From Myxococcales bacterium (GTDB taxonomy: Bacteria > Myxococcota > Polyangia > Polyangiales > Polyangiaceae), in NCBI GenBank assembly GCA_020430865.1, contig JAGQIY010000958.1, forward strand, positions 1 to 6,076: a stretch of DNA of 6,076 nucleotides. Reading direction: 5' to 3'. This document shows, one piece after another, positions 5,408 through 6,076 of this stretch. The notes below the pieces were generated by a model that was not told the origin of the DNA, searched no databases, and worked only from the letters and a program-made list of their open reading frames with translations. Each line of letters starts with the position of its first letter. The first letter of the stretch is position 1. A program made the position numbers and the translations under genes.

Positions 5408-6076
5408 CTAGAACCGACCCGCGAAGAGCCCCACTCCTCCGCCGGGGGCTGGAGCCACGCCGGCACGCACGCCTCCGCTGCCCTGCGGCCTGGGCTGATC
5501 CAGGCTGATCCACACGGCAGCGCCCACGGCGAGAACAGCCACGCCGAAGGACACGTTCGAGACGATCCACTTCGTCCTCGCGCTGTCCACGTCCGCCTCG
5601 ATGCAAGTCGGCTTGCAGGCGTCGAGATCATCGCGTTCGGACTTTGCCTGGAGGCCAAAGTAGGCGTAGCTGCCGAGAGCCACCGCGCCGACACCACCCA
5701 GGACCCAGGCCAGCGTCGGGAGGCCACCGCCCTCATCCCGAGGACCGTCCAACCGGGGAGGGTGCTTCACCGCAGGCTTCGCTGCGCTCTCCTCCAGCGG
5801 CCGGAGCACGACATCCACGATGCGGCGCTGTTCCCCTTCGCGCACGACGACCTCGATCGACTGTTGCTCGAACCCGGCGCGACTGAAGTGGAAGCTGCGG
5901 CGGCCGGGATCCATGACCAGCGCATCCCCGCCCACCAGCTGCGCCTCGCTGGCGGTGTCGACACGCAGCTCGACGTCGGCGATATCGTTTCCGCCAGGAT
6001 CACGCACGCGAAAGACCACGCTGGGCAAGCGTCGCTCGACATCGCCGAGCCACTCCACGCAGTCCTTCTGCACGAC
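5408..6076 (-). CDS. PEGA-like, two-TM envelope protein (5' end cut off)
   Basis: The frame is open to the right edge, so the start and any signal peptide lie outside the window; 222 residues are visible. The first part reads VVQKDCVEWLGDVERRLPSV, which resembles the end of a Cys-containing N-terminal helical region. A beta-rich PEGA-like stretch follows at about residues 19-93 (VRDPGGNDIADVELRVD, MDPGRRSFHFSRAGF, VVREGEQRRIVDVVLRP), a surface-layer or carbohydrate-linked fold in other bacteria. A Pro/Lys/Glu-rich hinge leads to two predicted membrane segments at about 120-141 and 170-191. They flank a polar loop with the cysteines of ACKPTC. The tail is Gly/Pro-rich and ends in Phe. This layout matches a hypothetical-protein family that I associate with Polyangia; no biochemical function is known to me. 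A GTG at 6073 is in frame but is unlikely to be the real start, because conserved-looking sequence continues to the edge. Confidence 0.8.
   Translation of the reverse strand, partial: VVQKDCVEWLGDVERRLPSVVFRVRDPGGNDIADVELRVDTASEAQLVGGDALVMDPGRRSFHFSRAGFEQQSIEVVVREGEQRRIVDVVLRPLEESAAKPAVKHPPRLDGPRDEGGGLPTLAWVLGGVGAVALGSYAYFGLQAKSERDDLDACKPTCIEADVDSARTKWIVSNVSFGVAVLAVGAAVWISLDQPRPQGSGGVRAGVAPAPGGGVGLFAGRF

Noticed and set aside
4105..5736. A 543-codon minus-strand open frame opposite the propeller lipoprotein
   Set aside because: The opposite frame shows seven ordered repeats and a linker, whereas this product is an Ala/Arg-rich mixture without motifs. It also overlaps the PEGA-like gene in another frame.

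Overview
The window is uniformly GC-rich. It looks like chromosomal DNA from a Myxococcota / Polyangiales-type deltaproteobacterium. This rests on gene style, not a database match: lipoproteins with GCSSD-like lipoboxes, a secreted protein with a long Gly/Ser/Ala linker before a repeat domain, and a two-TM protein with a PEGA-like domain of a kind I associate with that group. I see no RNA genes, insertion sequences, CRISPR arrays or phage genes. Long open frames on the wrong strand are abundant but are composition shadows.

Layout. Positions 1-3858 hold three co-directional minus-strand genes, in transcription order: heme A synthase (ctaA/COX15, 3858-2797), a large predicted lipoprotein with an alpha/beta-hydrolase core (2783-714), and a queuosine-precursor transporter (yhhQ family, from 656 and cut by the left edge). 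The first two are 13 bp apart, and the ribosome binding site of the second overlaps the stop of the first, so they are very probably co-transcribed. A strong imperfect hairpin sits directly after the lipoprotein stop, in the 57-bp gap before the transporter. A 183-bp divergent region (about 3859-4041) separates ctaA from a plus-strand gene ending at 5337. That gene encodes a predicted lipoprotein with a 68-residue Gly/Ser/Ala linker and a seven-repeat, propeller-like domain. It converges on a minus-strand gene (stop at 5408) that runs off the right edge and encodes the C-terminal part of a PEGA-like, two-TM envelope protein. The 70-bp gap between the convergent genes holds a long imperfect inverted repeat.

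How the genes relate. Heme A synthase serves assembly of aa3-type cytochrome oxidase, but no other oxidase or heme O synthase gene is visible. The hydrolase lipoprotein, propeller lipoprotein and PEGA-like protein are all envelope proteins of unknown substrate. The transporter is expected to salvage queuine or preQ bases for tRNA modification. Nothing ties these into one pathway, and I see no convincing new multi-gene system. The most distinctive items are the seven-repeat protein with recurrent Cys-x4-Cys pairs, the ctaA-hydrolase operon, and the hairpin before yhhQ.
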